Of a stretch of 64,000 nucleotides of DNA, positions 8,201-17,671 are shown piece by piece. Source of the stretch: Candidatus Krumholzibacteriota bacterium (GTDB lineage Bacteria; Krumholzibacteriota; Krumholzibacteriia; JAJRXK01); the NCBI GenBank assembly GCA_029262065.1, contig JAJDAC010000015.1, positions 1 through 64,000 on the forward strand, written 5' to 3'. Each line of letters starts with the position of its first letter. The stretch's first letter is position 1. Below the pieces are notes generated by a model that was given only the letters and a program-made list of their open reading frames with translations, did not search any database and was not told the origin of the DNA. The position numbers were made by a program, and so were the translations under genes.

Positions 8201-9600
8201 CTTCCATTCGCTCGAAGTTCCTGGTCGGCGCGATCGGAAGTGCCCTGGTGGTGCTCTCGGTAGCAACCATGGTCACGTACCTGGCGGTCAAGAAGAGCCT
8301 GGAGGTGCAGGTCGACGACGCCCTACGCCAGGAACTGGCTCTCCTCACATCGCACGTCGAGCACGGCTCCGATGGCACCGCGTTCGACAACGAAGACCTC
8401 GACATGGGCGCCTACGAAGACGGCTCCGGATTTCTGCGCGTCGCGGTAGGTACGGAGGAAGTGTACTCTTCCCCTGACTTTCAGGGGCTCGCGCTTCAGC
8501 TGCCAACTCCAGAGAAAGAGCCCCAATTCGTGTGGGCCGCAAGCTCCCCTCGCATTCGAGCCACGGCCCAGCTGGTGCCCCCACGAATCGACCAAGAAGA
8601 TCTGGCCGAAGCCGGGCTGCCCGTCCCTCTAGCCAGCGACCTCGAACCCGTGTCCGTGCTGTTGGCTCGCCACGACAGCGCGGGTGAAGAATTTCTGCGG
8701 CAATTTCGAATCATCGCCATGGTCGTCCTACTGGCATCGATGGTATCCATGGGAGTCTTCCTGCGCGGCATCGGCAACCGAGCTTTGCGCGGCTTGGATG
8801 AGCTGGCCAACGACATAGCAACACTCCCCGCCGACGGCTCGTCTCGCTTGGACGACCACGCAAGGCCCGACGAGGCCATGCCCATTGTCACGCGCATCAA
8901 CGAGCTTTCGCAACGCGTGGAACAAGCCGTGGAACGCGAGCGTGCCTTGGGGGCCGATGTTGCCCACGAACTACGAACTCCACTCGCCGGGTTGCACAGC
9001 CTGATCGACGTGGCCTTGCATCGGCCACGCGATGTTGCCGAGTATCAGTCGACACTGCGCGATGCCCTGGACGTCGTGCATCAAACCGAGACCATGGCCG
9101 AACAGCTACTTCGACTGCATCACCTGGAAGCGCAGGGACTGAACGGAAGCCAGGTCGAGGTGGATGTGGGATCGGTGGTAGGCGAGCAATGCCACGCCCT
9201 GGAACCGCTTGCCGCGAAACGAAACGTCACGATGACCGTCGACATTGCGAACCGCACACGCGCCCATGCCGACCCCAATACGCTTCACATGCTCATCGCC
9301 AATCTCCTGGGCAACGCCGCCAGTCATGTCGATGAGGGTGGAACCATACGGGTTGAATGCACCAGACACGAATCCGGCGTGCAGCTGACCATCATCAACT
9401 CGGGCAGTCGCGTACAACCGGCTGATGTGCCCCGCTTGTTCGATCGCTTTTCCCGCGGCGACGCAGGACGCGGCAATACGGGCCATCACTCGGGACTGGG
9501 CTTGGCCATCGCAAAGCGTGAGGCCGAACTGCTCGGGGCCACGATCCAGATCACGTCCGAGCACGGTGGCGACTTTCGCGTCGACCTAATACTTGCCTAG
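8197..9600 (+). CDS. Sensor histidine kinase
   Basis: The 467-residue kinase has an N-terminal transmembrane helix (~10-32), a periplasmic loop of about 140 residues, a second helix around 175-190 (IIAMVVLLASMVSMGVF), a HAMP-like linker, then the HisKA box DVAHELRTPLAG with phosphorylatable H257. The HATPase domain shows the N box (LIANLLGNAASH), a G1-like stretch and the G2 segment GLGLAIAKREAEL. It is classical EnvZ/PhoQ-like architecture. The start overlaps the response regulator stop (ATGA), so the two are cognate. The periplasmic sensor region has no recognised ligand fold. Confidence 0.9.
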   Translation: MTSIRSKFLVGAIGSALVVLSVATMVTYLAVKKSLEVQVDDALRQELALLTSHVEHGSDGTAFDNEDLDMGAYEDGSGFLRVAVGTEEVYSSPDFQGLALQLPTPEKEPQFVWAASSPRIRATAQLVPPRIDQEDLAEAGLPVPLASDLEPVSVLLARHDSAGEEFLRQFRIIAMVVLLASMVSMGVFLRGIGNRALRGLDELANDIATLPADGSSRLDDHARPDEAMPIVTRINELSQRVEQAVERERALGADVAHELRTPLAGLHSLIDVALHRPRDVAEYQSTLRDALDVVHQTETMAEQLLRLHHLEAQGLNGSQVEVDVGSVVGEQCHALEPLAAKRNVTMTVDIANRTRAHADPNTLHMLIANLLGNAASHVDEGGTIRVECTRHESGVQLTIINSGSRVQPADVPRLFDRFSRGDAGRGNTGHHSGLGLAIAKREAELLGATIQITSEHGGDFRVDLILA

Positions 9601-9644
9601 GCATCCATGGCATCGACAGGCATCGACGGGCGTCGAATGCCTAG
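9597..9644. terminator. Inverted repeat at convergent gene ends
   Basis: CTAGGCAT at 9597-9604 pairs with ATGCCTAG at 9637-9644, and the arms include the stop codons of the histidine kinase (plus) and the TonB receptor (minus). The interior carries a short CATCGAC direct repeat and a small CGAC/GTCG stem. It may be a shared terminator; no U-tract is seen. Confidence 0.4.
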
Positions 9645-12022
9645 AATCGCCCGCTCCAGCTGACCCCCACCGAGGGAAGAATCGTGAACCACGTTTCTTC
9701 GTCGCGTTGTAGGAACTGATTGCCCGCGGCATCACGATTCTTGAAATAGTCGTAGCCAAACACATTACCGTGGTTGGTCGCGTTCACCAGCTCCACGAAC
9801 AGCTTCATATCACCGCGACCAGTGACCCATTTCTTCGTGGCCCTGAGATCCAGGCGCTGATAGTTCGGCAGCCGCGTGCCCCAGATCTTTTGCGGGCGGA
9901 CCACGAGGGTTGGATCGCCGCTCTCGCCCGTGGCCTCCACCAGGCTTTCCAACGTGCCAGGCCACCCCGAGTGGAACGTGTACGCCCCCGTCAGCGTCCA
10001 CGATGATCCCAGGGCACGGGTCAGATCCACGTTCACCGCGTGTCGTTGGTCTTGCGGCAACGAGTGGGTCGCGTCGTACTGCAGCTCGGTTGGGTCATTC
10101 ACGTTCTCCAGGGCCGTGATCGTTTCGTCGGCGGTGGACAGAGCGTAGCTGCCCCGCACCGAACTATGATCGCCCAGGCGCTGGCTGTAGTACACCTCAA
10201 CGCCACGCGCGATCGAGTTGGTGGGAAATACACGAATGCGATCCTCGTTGGATTCGGGGAACGTATCGATTCCTCCCTTCCAGTTTCGGTAGCGTGGCCG
10301 CAAGCGCGACCCATCCTTGTAGTAGCCTTCGATCCTCAGAACCGATCCGTTGTCGAACTGTTGTTCCAACCCCACGGTCCACTGCTCGGAGAGTTCGGAG
10401 GGAAAATAGCTGGCGTCGTCGTTCAAGGTAGAGGCGTCGTCGATGGGATGTGACTGTCGGTAGTAGCCCCAACCCGCACGCAGGGTACGACGCCCGCCGA
10501 TGCGAAGGGCCGCGTTCACCCTGGGGCTCAGATCGCGATCTCCCGTCCAGGACACGCGATCATATCGAACGCCGAGGTCAACGACCAAAGGCTCGCCCAG
10601 CCGCATTCGGTTCGAAAGGTAGGCCGACACGCGTGTTCCATTGTTGTTCAGGTTCCCATCGGTGGTAATGGGAAATGTACCGGGCGGAAACTCCGAGGAA
10701 TCGTTGGGGTCCTGCCCTACCACGGTGCGGACGCGGTCCGTGACGTCCAGACGCCTGGCATCGAAACCGGCCTGCACGACCCAATCGGTCGACGCTTCCA
10801 CCGTCCAATCCTGCTTGAAACCCACGACCGAGAGATCGCGTTCGTTGAAGATCTCGTACAGGGGGTCCGGCCGGTCGTCATAGGCTTCGAATCCATCGCG
10901 GCTGCGCGTAATGAGACCGGCCGAAACCAGATTACGCAGCGTGGTTCGCGTACCCAACCGGGACACCAGCGATGACCACACGTAGGAATTCCCGTATCGG
11001 TTGGTGGCGCTTTCGGTCGTTTTGAGCGTATCGAGGAAACCGGTCGTGGCCGACGCGTCAAACGTGTACTTGTCGCCGGCATGCAGTAGATCGACGACAA
11101 GTTCGTGACGATCACCCAGGCTGTACTGGAGTTTCGCGAAGACGTCGTGGTAACGCGGTGACGGAAGATCGTTCTGATTGATCAAATTGAATACCAGGTC
11201 CAGATAGCCGCTCCGGCCGGAAACAAGCCATGAACCCCGCCCATTCCCCAGCGGCCCCATGGCCATTCCCCGGGCGTTGATGAAGCTGATGCCCGCGCTG
11301 TATCTCGAATCGTCGGTACTCGGGCGACGCGAAGTAATCGAGAACACGCCACTTCGCTTGTCACCGTATTCGGCCGAGAAACCGCCCGTCATCAACTCGA
11401 CCCCCTCGATGGTTTCCGTGTCGATGATGCTCAACGCGCCCTCGTTGAAATCCTTCAGGTGATATGGTTCGTAGATCTCCAGGCCATCCAGCAGAATCAA
11501 CGTTTCATCGTGACGGCCGCCGCGAATACCAAAGTGTGCCGCGTAGTCTCCCGAGGAAAGGCCCGGCAGGCGATTCACCGCCCGGAAGACGTCTTCACCC
11601 AGCTGCGGCACCGTTTGCATGTCTTCGCGCGACATGGTCTGCCGTGAAGGAGCGCCGTTGTCCATGAACGAAAATGATCCCGGCGTAACGGTAATTTCCG
11701 CCAGCCGAATGACCCGGGGGGTCAGCTTCAGATCAAGCACCTCGTCACGAGGCAACACCAGGCCCTCTACACGAAGCACGTCGTAGCCGATGTGCCTCAG
11801 CAACAGTGTGTAGGTTCCCGACGGTATGCTCTCGAGGGTGAAAACACCGTCTGGCGCGCTTACCGCGCCGAACGCCGTGTCCTCGAGCGTCACGTTCACC
11901 AGATAGACTGGTTGTCCGCGGTCGGCGTCCCGAACGACGCCCTTCAACCCTTGAGACGCATGCACCTCACCAAAGAGGGCAACACACGCAAGTGCGCCCC
12001 ACGCAGCAACGTTGGTTTTCAT
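9641..12022 (-). CDS. TonB-dependent outer-membrane receptor with carboxypeptidase-regulatory N-domain
   Basis: The 793-residue product has a signal peptide (~1-22), a CarboxypepD_reg-like domain (~25-105; GVVRDADRGQPVYLVNVTL), a plug domain (~115-230; RQTMSREDMQTVPQ, DGLEIYEPYHL, GGFSAEYGDKRSG), and a long beta-barrel ending in a C-terminal Phe (SWSGRF), the outer-membrane insertion signal. AGGAAACGACC precedes the ATG. This is the layout of SusC/FecA-like energy-dependent uptake receptors. The substrate is unknown: no siderophore, SusD or sugar-metabolism gene is adjacent. Confidence 0.85.
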   Translation of the reverse strand: MKTNVAAWGALACVALFGEVHASQGLKGVVRDADRGQPVYLVNVTLEDTAFGAVSAPDGVFTLESIPSGTYTLLLRHIGYDVLRVEGLVLPRDEVLDLKLTPRVIRLAEITVTPGSFSFMDNGAPSRQTMSREDMQTVPQLGEDVFRAVNRLPGLSSGDYAAHFGIRGGRHDETLILLDGLEIYEPYHLKDFNEGALSIIDTETIEGVELMTGGFSAEYGDKRSGVFSITSRRPSTDDSRYSAGISFINARGMAMGPLGNGRGSWLVSGRSGYLDLVFNLINQNDLPSPRYHDVFAKLQYSLGDRHELVVDLLHAGDKYTFDASATTGFLDTLKTTESATNRYGNSYVWSSLVSRLGTRTTLRNLVSAGLITRSRDGFEAYDDRPDPLYEIFNERDLSVVGFKQDWTVEASTDWVVQAGFDARRLDVTDRVRTVVGQDPNDSSEFPPGTFPITTDGNLNNNGTRVSAYLSNRMRLGEPLVVDLGVRYDRVSWTGDRDLSPRVNAALRIGGRRTLRAGWGYYRQSHPIDDASTLNDDASYFPSELSEQWTVGLEQQFDNGSVLRIEGYYKDGSRLRPRYRNWKGGIDTFPESNEDRIRVFPTNSIARGVEVYYSQRLGDHSSVRGSYALSTADETITALENVNDPTELQYDATHSLPQDQRHAVNVDLTRALGSSWTLTGAYTFHSGWPGTLESLVEATGESGDPTLVVRPQKIWGTRLPNYQRLDLRATKKWVTGRGDMKLFVELVNATNHGNVFGYDYFKNRDAAGNQFLQRDEETWFTILPSVGVSWSGRF

Positions 12023-12185
12023 GGTCGTTTCCTGTCGGCGGCAATTGGGCCAACGGAGATTTCGTCAACTCAGGGGCCTGGGCCGACTCTAGGAAACAAC
12101 CATGAAAAGCAGGTGAGAGCAGGGCCCCGAAGATGAACTCTTCGAGGCCCGCGCGGGTGGATTGGCAACGCCGGGGAGGCAAGAA

Positions 12186-13277
12186 CTAGGGACAGGTCGA
12201 TCCCATGTGCGTGGCTATGCGGGCAACGTCCGACAAGTTCAGGTTGCCTTCCTCAGGATCGGCGAGATCAGAGCGCACGTTGTACACGCCAAAAAAGTCG
12301 CCCGCGAAGATGCCCAGGTCGGACAGGTTCACAACCCGATCGCCGTTGATGTCAGGACTGTTCGTGAATAGCGGGATTACCGCTGAAGACACTCCGCTGG
12401 TGTAGATGACCAGGCCTGTCTCGGTGTAACCACCGCCCTGCAGCGGCATCGTAAACGACGTATAGCCATTGGCATCGGTATCGAAAGCCGCCAGCGTTCC
12501 ACCCGCACATCCCAGGAATGGTGCGGTCGAGGGGTCACCCGGCGCCGGCCCCAACCAAATGTCCTGGCGCGGATACCCAGGAACCGGGGTGCCATCGGAT
12601 GTCAACTGACCGGTGACCACCAATCCGGCGCCGGCCAACGAGGGCCCCGTCCCGTCGGGACAGACCATCACCCAACCGCCGCCGTTCTCGACCGTCGCCT
12701 CCTCAATCGCCGGGTAGGCTGGCTGAATCATGGCCGCTTCCAAACGGGTCAAACCGAACTGCTCGAGCCAACCATCCAGAATTGGCGTATCGATCTGATC
12801 GATCGACGCGTACTGATACTGGGCATTGATGGTCTCGGCTACTTCGCGACCGGCGCTGCGCTCCACCAAATATCCCACCGCACAGATATTTCCGTCGCGA
12901 TCGATGAAGCAGGGACGTCGCCCGGGGAGGTCGTAGTTCGTGGGGAACGCGCCGGCTTGTGTGTACTCGTGCAGGCGATCCAGGATCCGGCCCCGCGCTA
13001 CGCGCTGGTCCTGACTCAGGTGACTGACATCGGTCTCCCGAAGCCGGGCCTCCACGTAGGCCAGGTGGGTGCGCAGGCGCAAAAGCTCGGCGTCGTCGGC
13101 GTTCGGCAGGCGGCCGAACGTATCCACGAAGCTGATATCGCCAAGAACCAGGTTAACGCTGTTAATGGGCGGTGCGACCGGCGAGGCGTCGGAAACGTGG
13201 GCGGCCGATGCCGACGCCGATAAAACCACCACCGCGACAGCAAGGCAGGCAAAGAAACGCGAGAATGACACGATCAT
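12186..13277 (-). CDS. Exported protein with C-terminal dockerin-like calcium repeats
   Basis: The 363-residue product begins with a signal peptide (ends near ASASA). The central part (~30-190) has a CFIDRDGNICAVGYL motif seen in an uncharacterised family of exported proteins; a beta-sandwich region follows. The final ~50 residues form two EF-hand-like dockerin type I repeats (DINGDRVVNLSDLGIFAGD, then a second LNLSDVARIATHMG). No cohesin gene is nearby. In this type of genome dockerin-like tails are common on secreted proteins without cellulosomes. Function unknown. Confidence 0.7.
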   Translation of the reverse strand: MIVSFSRFFACLAVAVVVLSASASAAHVSDASPVAPPINSVNLVLGDISFVDTFGRLPNADDAELLRLRTHLAYVEARLRETDVSHLSQDQRVARGRILDRLHEYTQAGAFPTNYDLPGRRPCFIDRDGNICAVGYLVERSAGREVAETINAQYQYASIDQIDTPILDGWLEQFGLTRLEAAMIQPAYPAIEEATVENGGGWVMVCPDGTGPSLAGAGLVVTGQLTSDGTPVPGYPRQDIWLGPAPGDPSTAPFLGCAGGTLAAFDTDANGYTSFTMPLQGGGYTETGLVIYTSGVSSAVIPLFTNSPDINGDRVVNLSDLGIFAGDFFGVYNVRSDLADPEEGNLNLSDVARIATHMGSTCP

Positions 13278-13418
13278 TCTCCCCTCCTTGGTATTGGGAC
13301 CCAGAGGATTGTTCGAATGTATCAGCAGGGGCGTGACCGCATTCTAGCACAAAATGTCGCCAGGCGCGGACACACAGCACAGGATAGCACCGTTGAGGGC
13401 CGCCAAAGACCATGCCGA

Positions 13419-14294
13419 TCAGACGGACATGGTGAGTATCGACACCAGGGCCGTTCCTATGAACGCCAGCATCAACAGCAAAAGGTAACTGACCGCAAGG
13501 CCCACGAATTTGGTGAACGTTTTGGGGAAACCCTGCTTGTAGACCCGCTTCATCGATACCAGCACGTACACCACTATCGCCAGGGACAATACCATCCCCA
13601 CAGGATCGGGCACGAAAATCCCGGGGATGAACATGAGAAAGGCAAAGGCGTGGACATGGAGTGCGAACACAAAGTGTTCCGCGTAGCGTCGTTTGCTTCG
13701 GACATAGACGCCGCGAAGAACCAGGGCAAACGCCGGCACCAGAAGAAACACGCCCTTGGGAAGGTTCTCGCTCATGGCGTCGTTGAACACTTCGCTTAGC
13801 TCATCATTTTCCATGGTCTCGAGGCGCCGTGAACGCTCCAACAAACGCGAGCCTACGATCGGTACCTTGCCAATTGCCTCGAGTACACCGCTGTCATCAT
13901 CCGCTACCACCGGCGTTTCAACCTGCGTGCTATCGCTAGCCGCCGAAGACCCGGTCGTACGCACGTTGCGCACGAAGCCCTCGTCGTTGAACCAGGCGAA
14001 CAGCAGGAAATACAGAAGAGACATGGCCAGATACAGCCGCAGCGGACGCACGTAGCTCACCTGCCGACCACGGATGTATTCGTTCGTCAGGAAACCGGGT
14101 CTGGTAACCAGTGCCTTGAGCGTGCGCACCACCCGCGAATCGAGCGAAAGCACATCGTCGAAGAAGTGTCCCAGCAGCTCCCTCACCGAGTGAACGGGCT
14201 CGGTCTGCTCCTGTCCGCATTCGGGGCAGAACCGAGCCAACCCCACGTTGGTCTCGCAATTGAGACAGCGTTCTTGACGGTTGCTCTCGGACAA
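13419..14294 (-). CDS. DUF3667-like zinc-ribbon membrane protein
   Basis: The 291-residue product starts with a small zinc-ribbon (CLNCETNVGLARFCPECGQ), followed by a conserved stretch (LLGHFFDDVLSLDSRVVRTL, then TRPGFLTNEYIRGRQVSYV) leading into a membrane helix. The C-terminal half has four or more hydrophobic segments. This order of CxxC ribbon, RGxR motif and helices fits DUF3667. The central loop is variable and polar. It lies 3 bp from the downstream end of the serine hydrolase gene on the same strand, hinting at co-transcription. Molecular role unknown. Confidence 0.75.
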   Translation of the reverse strand: MSESNRQERCLNCETNVGLARFCPECGQEQTEPVHSVRELLGHFFDDVLSLDSRVVRTLKALVTRPGFLTNEYIRGRQVSYVRPLRLYLAMSLLYFLLFAWFNDEGFVRNVRTTGSSAASDSTQVETPVVADDDSGVLEAIGKVPIVGSRLLERSRRLETMENDELSEVFNDAMSENLPKGVFLLVPAFALVLRGVYVRSKRRYAEHFVFALHVHAFAFLMFIPGIFVPDPVGMVLSLAIVVYVLVSMKRVYKQGFPKTFTKFVGLAVSYLLLLMLAFIGTALVSILTMSV

Positions 14295-14297
14295 CGA

Positions 14298-15377
14298 TCA
14301 GTTCCCCAGTTGGATCGCCGGAATCACGTACCTCCGCATCATATCATCTACCTGGCTGTGGGCGTAGCGGCGACCGTAGGCGCTCGCGGTCACCACGATC
14401 ACCAGCGGCTGGTCGTCGAAGACGTAGATCTTGTTGCCCCCGTTTCCGCTGCAGTAGGCAACCGGGTATTTCCTGTCATCAACCTCGAAGGTCTGTCGCC
14501 ACCAGAGATAGCCGTAACCGTAGCCGGCGTCGGTGGTCTCGTGCTTCCGCAACGATTCGCGGGCGAAGCTCTCGGGCATTATTCGGGTGCCCTGCCACTC
14601 GCCACCGCCCTTGTACAATTGCCCGAATTTCGCGAAGCCCAGCGGCGTGAGTTGAACGCCGCCCGCCGTGTTGGCCACGCGCTGCGGAGTGTGTTGCCAC
14701 TGGTAGTTGCGAATACCCAGCGGCTCGAACAACGCTGCGTCGGCAAACGCTTCCAGCCCCCCGGGCAACTCGTTGTTCAACACGTGTCCCAGCACCACGA
14801 TACCCGCCGTGAAATACGCCCAACCCTCTCCGGGCTCACGCGCCATGGGAAGGTTCAGTGTCCAATCGACCCAGTTGTCGGTTGGGTACATGTTTTCTTC
14901 GTTTCCTGGCGATTCGGGGTCGAAATCGAATCCTTCGAATCCGGAGGTCATGGTCAACAGGTGTCGCAGGGTCACCCTCGTCTTGCGAGAATCAAAGTGT
15001 TCATACGCGGTCAGGTCCACGAACTCAGATAGCGGTTGATCCAGGCTGTTCACGTAGCCCCGTTCGAGCGCGATCCCCAGCACCGCGGCCGCAAACGTCT
15101 TACCAACCGAGCGTGGATTGTGGGTGTCGTCACGTTCGGCTCCGTTGAAGTAGCGCTCTACAAGCAGCTCGCCATCGTAGATCACGATCACGCTGTTGAT
15201 GTCCTTGAACGTCTGGTTCTTCATCTCCTGATCGAGGTCTTGAAGCAGGGCTTCATCGTAGGCACGGGAGCTTGTGGGCCACCCGTTGATCAAGGGAGTG
15301 TCCTGGGCCGCGGCCCAACCAGACTGCGTCAAGGCGATGACCCCGACCAACGGAAGAATCATTGTCCACATTCGCAT
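14298..15377 (-). CDS. Exported serine hydrolase, class C beta-lactamase/PBP-like fold
   Basis: The 359-residue product has a signal peptide (ends near WAAAQ). The beta-lactamase-like catalytic region contains SVGK (SxxK nucleophile motif), a family-typical RHLLTMTSGFEGFDF segment, an AYFTAG region where the YxN tyrosine usually falls, and a C-terminal HSQ/GYGYGYLWW zone. These support a class C-like serine esterase, peptidase or amidase acting in the periplasm. Most such proteins are not antibiotic-resistance enzymes. It is followed closely by the DUF3667-like gene. Confidence 0.8.
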   Translation of the reverse strand: MRMWTMILPLVGVIALTQSGWAAAQDTPLINGWPTSSRAYDEALLQDLDQEMKNQTFKDINSVIVIYDGELLVERYFNGAERDDTHNPRSVGKTFAAAVLGIALERGYVNSLDQPLSEFVDLTAYEHFDSRKTRVTLRHLLTMTSGFEGFDFDPESPGNEENMYPTDNWVDWTLNLPMAREPGEGWAYFTAGIVVLGHVLNNELPGGLEAFADAALFEPLGIRNYQWQHTPQRVANTAGGVQLTPLGFAKFGQLYKGGGEWQGTRIMPESFARESLRKHETTDAGYGYGYLWWRQTFEVDDRKYPVAYCSGNGGNKIYVFDDQPLVIVVTASAYGRRYAHSQVDDMMRRYVIPAIQLGN

Positions 15378-15414
15378 TCACTTCTCTCTTTCGACTCGGC
15401 GGGTTGAAAAAATT

Positions 15415-16083
15415 CTACTGGGCGGCCCGGGACTCCAGCCATTCGACGATGGCTTCGAGACCCGAGGAAAGATTTATCCGCAGCGCGTTTCCGGCCGCGA
15501 CCAGGTTTTCGGCGCGGAGGGCGTCCGCCACGGCATCGTGTTCTTCCGTGGCTACACGCACGTTCTCAACCTGTCGCATGTAGGCGTGCTCATAGCGACG
15601 GGTCTTCAAAATGCTCTGGTCCACCATCGACAGGAGTTCTGTATTCGGGCAGTGCTGCAACAGCGTACGATGCCACTCATCATCGAGATCGATGATGCGT
15701 GCCACCGTGGTAGGACCAGCTTTCAGTCGCGCGTTGATCGCGTCGAGTCGGTCGAGCTGCTCGGCGCTGGGGATCCCCGCCATTTCCAGCGCGGCGACGT
15801 CCAGGATCGCCCGCAACGGATAGAGTTGCTCCAGTTCCGCCCGCGACAGGTCGCGGGCGAAGAAGCCTCGTCGTGGCTGAACTTCCACATAACCCTCGGC
15901 CGCGAGACCCGCCAATGCCTCACGCAGTGGCGTCCGACTGACGCCCATAGTCGCCGCCAGGTGCACTTCGTTCAAACGACTGCCAGCCTCGATTTCACCG
16001 TCCACCAGCATGTCGCGAAGCCGGTCGGCGAGCGCGTCGCTCAGATTCGAGCGGGTTGCCGGTTGATGTGACTTGGGTGGCAT
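15415..16083 (-). CDS. GntR-family (FCD/FadR-type) transcriptional regulator
   Basis: The 222-residue product, read from ATG 16083, has an N-terminal winged helix (SDALADRLRDMLVDGEI, then a recognition segment MGVSRTPLREALAGL) followed by an all-helical FCD ligand-binding domain with the metal/ligand motif region DLDDEWHRTLL and a C-terminal EEHDAVADAL helix. A longer start at 16119 would place the perfect palindrome TGTATACAGTATACA inside the coding sequence, so the shorter form is preferred. It probably represses itself and perhaps the divergent sulfatase-like gene. The effector is unknown, typically an organic acid for FCD members. Confidence 0.85.
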   Translation of the reverse strand: MPPKSHQPATRSNLSDALADRLRDMLVDGEIEAGSRLNEVHLAATMGVSRTPLREALAGLAAEGYVEVQPRRGFFARDLSRAELEQLYPLRAILDVAALEMAGIPSAEQLDRLDAINARLKAGPTTVARIIDLDDEWHRTLLQHCPNTELLSMVDQSILKTRRYEHAYMRQVENVRVATEEHDAVADALRAENLVAAGNALRINLSSGLEAIVEWLESRAAQ

Positions 16084-16103
16084 GGGTACGAGGGTAGGCC
16101 AAC

Positions 16104-16118
16104 TGTATACAGTATACA
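16104..16118. promoter_or_regulatory. Palindromic GntR operator candidate
   Basis: TGTATAC-A-GTATACA is a perfect 15-bp palindrome located 21 bp upstream of the GntR start and in the divergent spacer to the sulfatase-like gene. FCD-type GntR proteins typically bind GTATAC-like palindromes, so this is the likely autoregulatory site. Confidence 0.7.
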
Positions 16119-16214
16119 ATTATTATCACAGTTCTCTGACGGGTCGATCTCGCGAACCCAATGCCGATGCGCTATCCTACTGCCTTTCCCCCGTGTAACT
16201 CGTTCCGGATTAAC

Positions 16215-17609
16215 ATGTTTCGAAGCCTGTCCAAACCACTCGTCGCCGGCGTCCTGATTCTCACGGTCTCGCTCTCGGCCTGCGATTCCCAGAAAACGCG
16301 CGTGCAGGCTCTGCGCGACTCGGCCAAGGGCAAGAATGTGGTCATGGTGCTGCTGGATGCTGCAGCGTTCGGCCACTTCGGGCTGGCGGGCTACGATCGG
16401 AATACCACGCCCGTGATCGACGCTTTGGCGCGCGAAGGCATCACGTTCGACAACGCATACTCTCCCAGTGCGTCCACCGGCCACGCCGTGTACGCGATGC
16501 TCACATCGACCTACCCGTTCCTGGCCGAGAAACAGGGACTCAAGGGCATTTTGGACGACGCGTTCCGGGTTACCGAAACCACATCGCTCATGGCCGAGAA
16601 ACTTGCGCCGCGCTTCCCTCACCGAAGCGGAATCTCGGCCAACGAATGGTTCGGAGCCGAATTCGGATTTGACCGTGGCTTCACCCATTTCTACGAAACG
16701 CACACCTTGCCCGACTCCACGAGCCACCGGGCGCAGTTGGTAGTCCAACTGTTTCGCCAGGATCTGGCTGAATGGGGCGACGGGCCGGCGTTTTCCTACG
16801 TGCATTTCCTCGAGCCCCACACCCCATATACACCCCCCGACGAATTCGCGCGCATGTTCCACCCTACCGCGGCCGACAGTGTGGACGCCCGCAGCCGCGC
16901 ACTCATTCCCTACAAACGAAACGCACCGGCGCCACCGCTCCAACGCAAGATCCGCGCGCTGTACGACGGCAACCTGGCGTACGTAGACGCAATGGTGGGC
17001 GAGATCGTGGAGTCATTGAAGCAGGCCGGGAAATGGGACGACACCATCTTCGTGGTGCTGGCCGACCACGGCGAGGCCTTCTGGCAGCACGGAGCATTCG
17101 GGCACGGACGACACATCTACGAAGAGTTCATGCGCATCCCGCTGGTGGTACGCGTACCTGGGGCCGAACAATTGGCGGGAACGCGGGTGTCACCGCCGGT
17201 ATCGCTGATCGATCTCATGCCCACCTACCTCGATTGGCTTGACCTGGATCCGTCCCCGGGGCAGCGGGGAGACAGCTTGCTGCCACTCATGGCCGGATTC
17301 GCCAAGGAATACGACGAACGACCGGTTTATCTGCGCAACACGCACAGCGATGCGCCCGAGTTCGGGCTGCGCTGGACCCGGTACAAGTGGATCTACAAAG
17401 TCTACGAGGGGCGCTACGAGCTATACGACTTGCTGGAAGACCCCGGCGAGCTCCACGACCTGGTGGCCGCCAACGCCATACCACCGGCGGCTGCACCGTG
17501 GCGGGAAAAGGTGGCCTTGTGGCTCGCGGTAGGAACCGAGCGCGTGGCGCCGGTCGATGAAATCGATCCGGCGACGATGGAACGGCTGCGTGCTATTGGT
17601 TACTTCTGA
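16215..17609 (+). CDS. Sulfatase-like (alkaline phosphatase superfamily) lipoprotein
   Basis: The 464-residue product, read from ATG 16215, has a lipobox (LSACDS). The sulfatase/phosphatase core follows: a first metal Asp in VVMVLLDAAAFGHFG, YDRNTTPVIDALAREG, the catalytic region FDNAYSPSASTGHAVYAMLT, and distal metal ligands LADHGEAF and FGHGRH. The formylglycine signature CxPSR is absent. A Thr remains at the position used as nucleophile by phosphatase-type members, but the following Pro-Ser is replaced. It may be a phosphodiesterase or transferase rather than a sulfatase. It is divergent from the GntR gene. Confidence 0.75.
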   Translation: MFRSLSKPLVAGVLILTVSLSACDSQKTRVQALRDSAKGKNVVMVLLDAAAFGHFGLAGYDRNTTPVIDALAREGITFDNAYSPSASTGHAVYAMLTSTYPFLAEKQGLKGILDDAFRVTETTSLMAEKLAPRFPHRSGISANEWFGAEFGFDRGFTHFYETHTLPDSTSHRAQLVVQLFRQDLAEWGDGPAFSYVHFLEPHTPYTPPDEFARMFHPTAADSVDARSRALIPYKRNAPAPPLQRKIRALYDGNLAYVDAMVGEIVESLKQAGKWDDTIFVVLADHGEAFWQHGAFGHGRHIYEEFMRIPLVVRVPGAEQLAGTRVSPPVSLIDLMPTYLDWLDLDPSPGQRGDSLLPLMAGFAKEYDERPVYLRNTHSDAPEFGLRWTRYKWIYKVYEGRYELYDLLEDPGELHDLVAANAIPPAAAPWREKVALWLAVGTERVAPVDEIDPATMERLRAIGYF

Positions 17610-17620
17610 TCGAAACAAGA

Positions 17621-17648
17621 AAGGGCGGAGGCAACTGCCCCCGCCCTT
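17621..17648. terminator. Bidirectional terminator hairpin
   Basis: AAGGGCGGAGGCA at 17621-17633 pairs with 17636-17648 with a single A-C mismatch. It lies between the convergent ends of the sulfatase-like gene and the small CxxC protein gene, and is flanked by short U-rich stretches in both directions (CTATTTC on plus, TTTCTTGTTT on minus). Confidence 0.75.
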
Positions 17649-17671
17649 CTATTTCATCAAGATCGATGATG

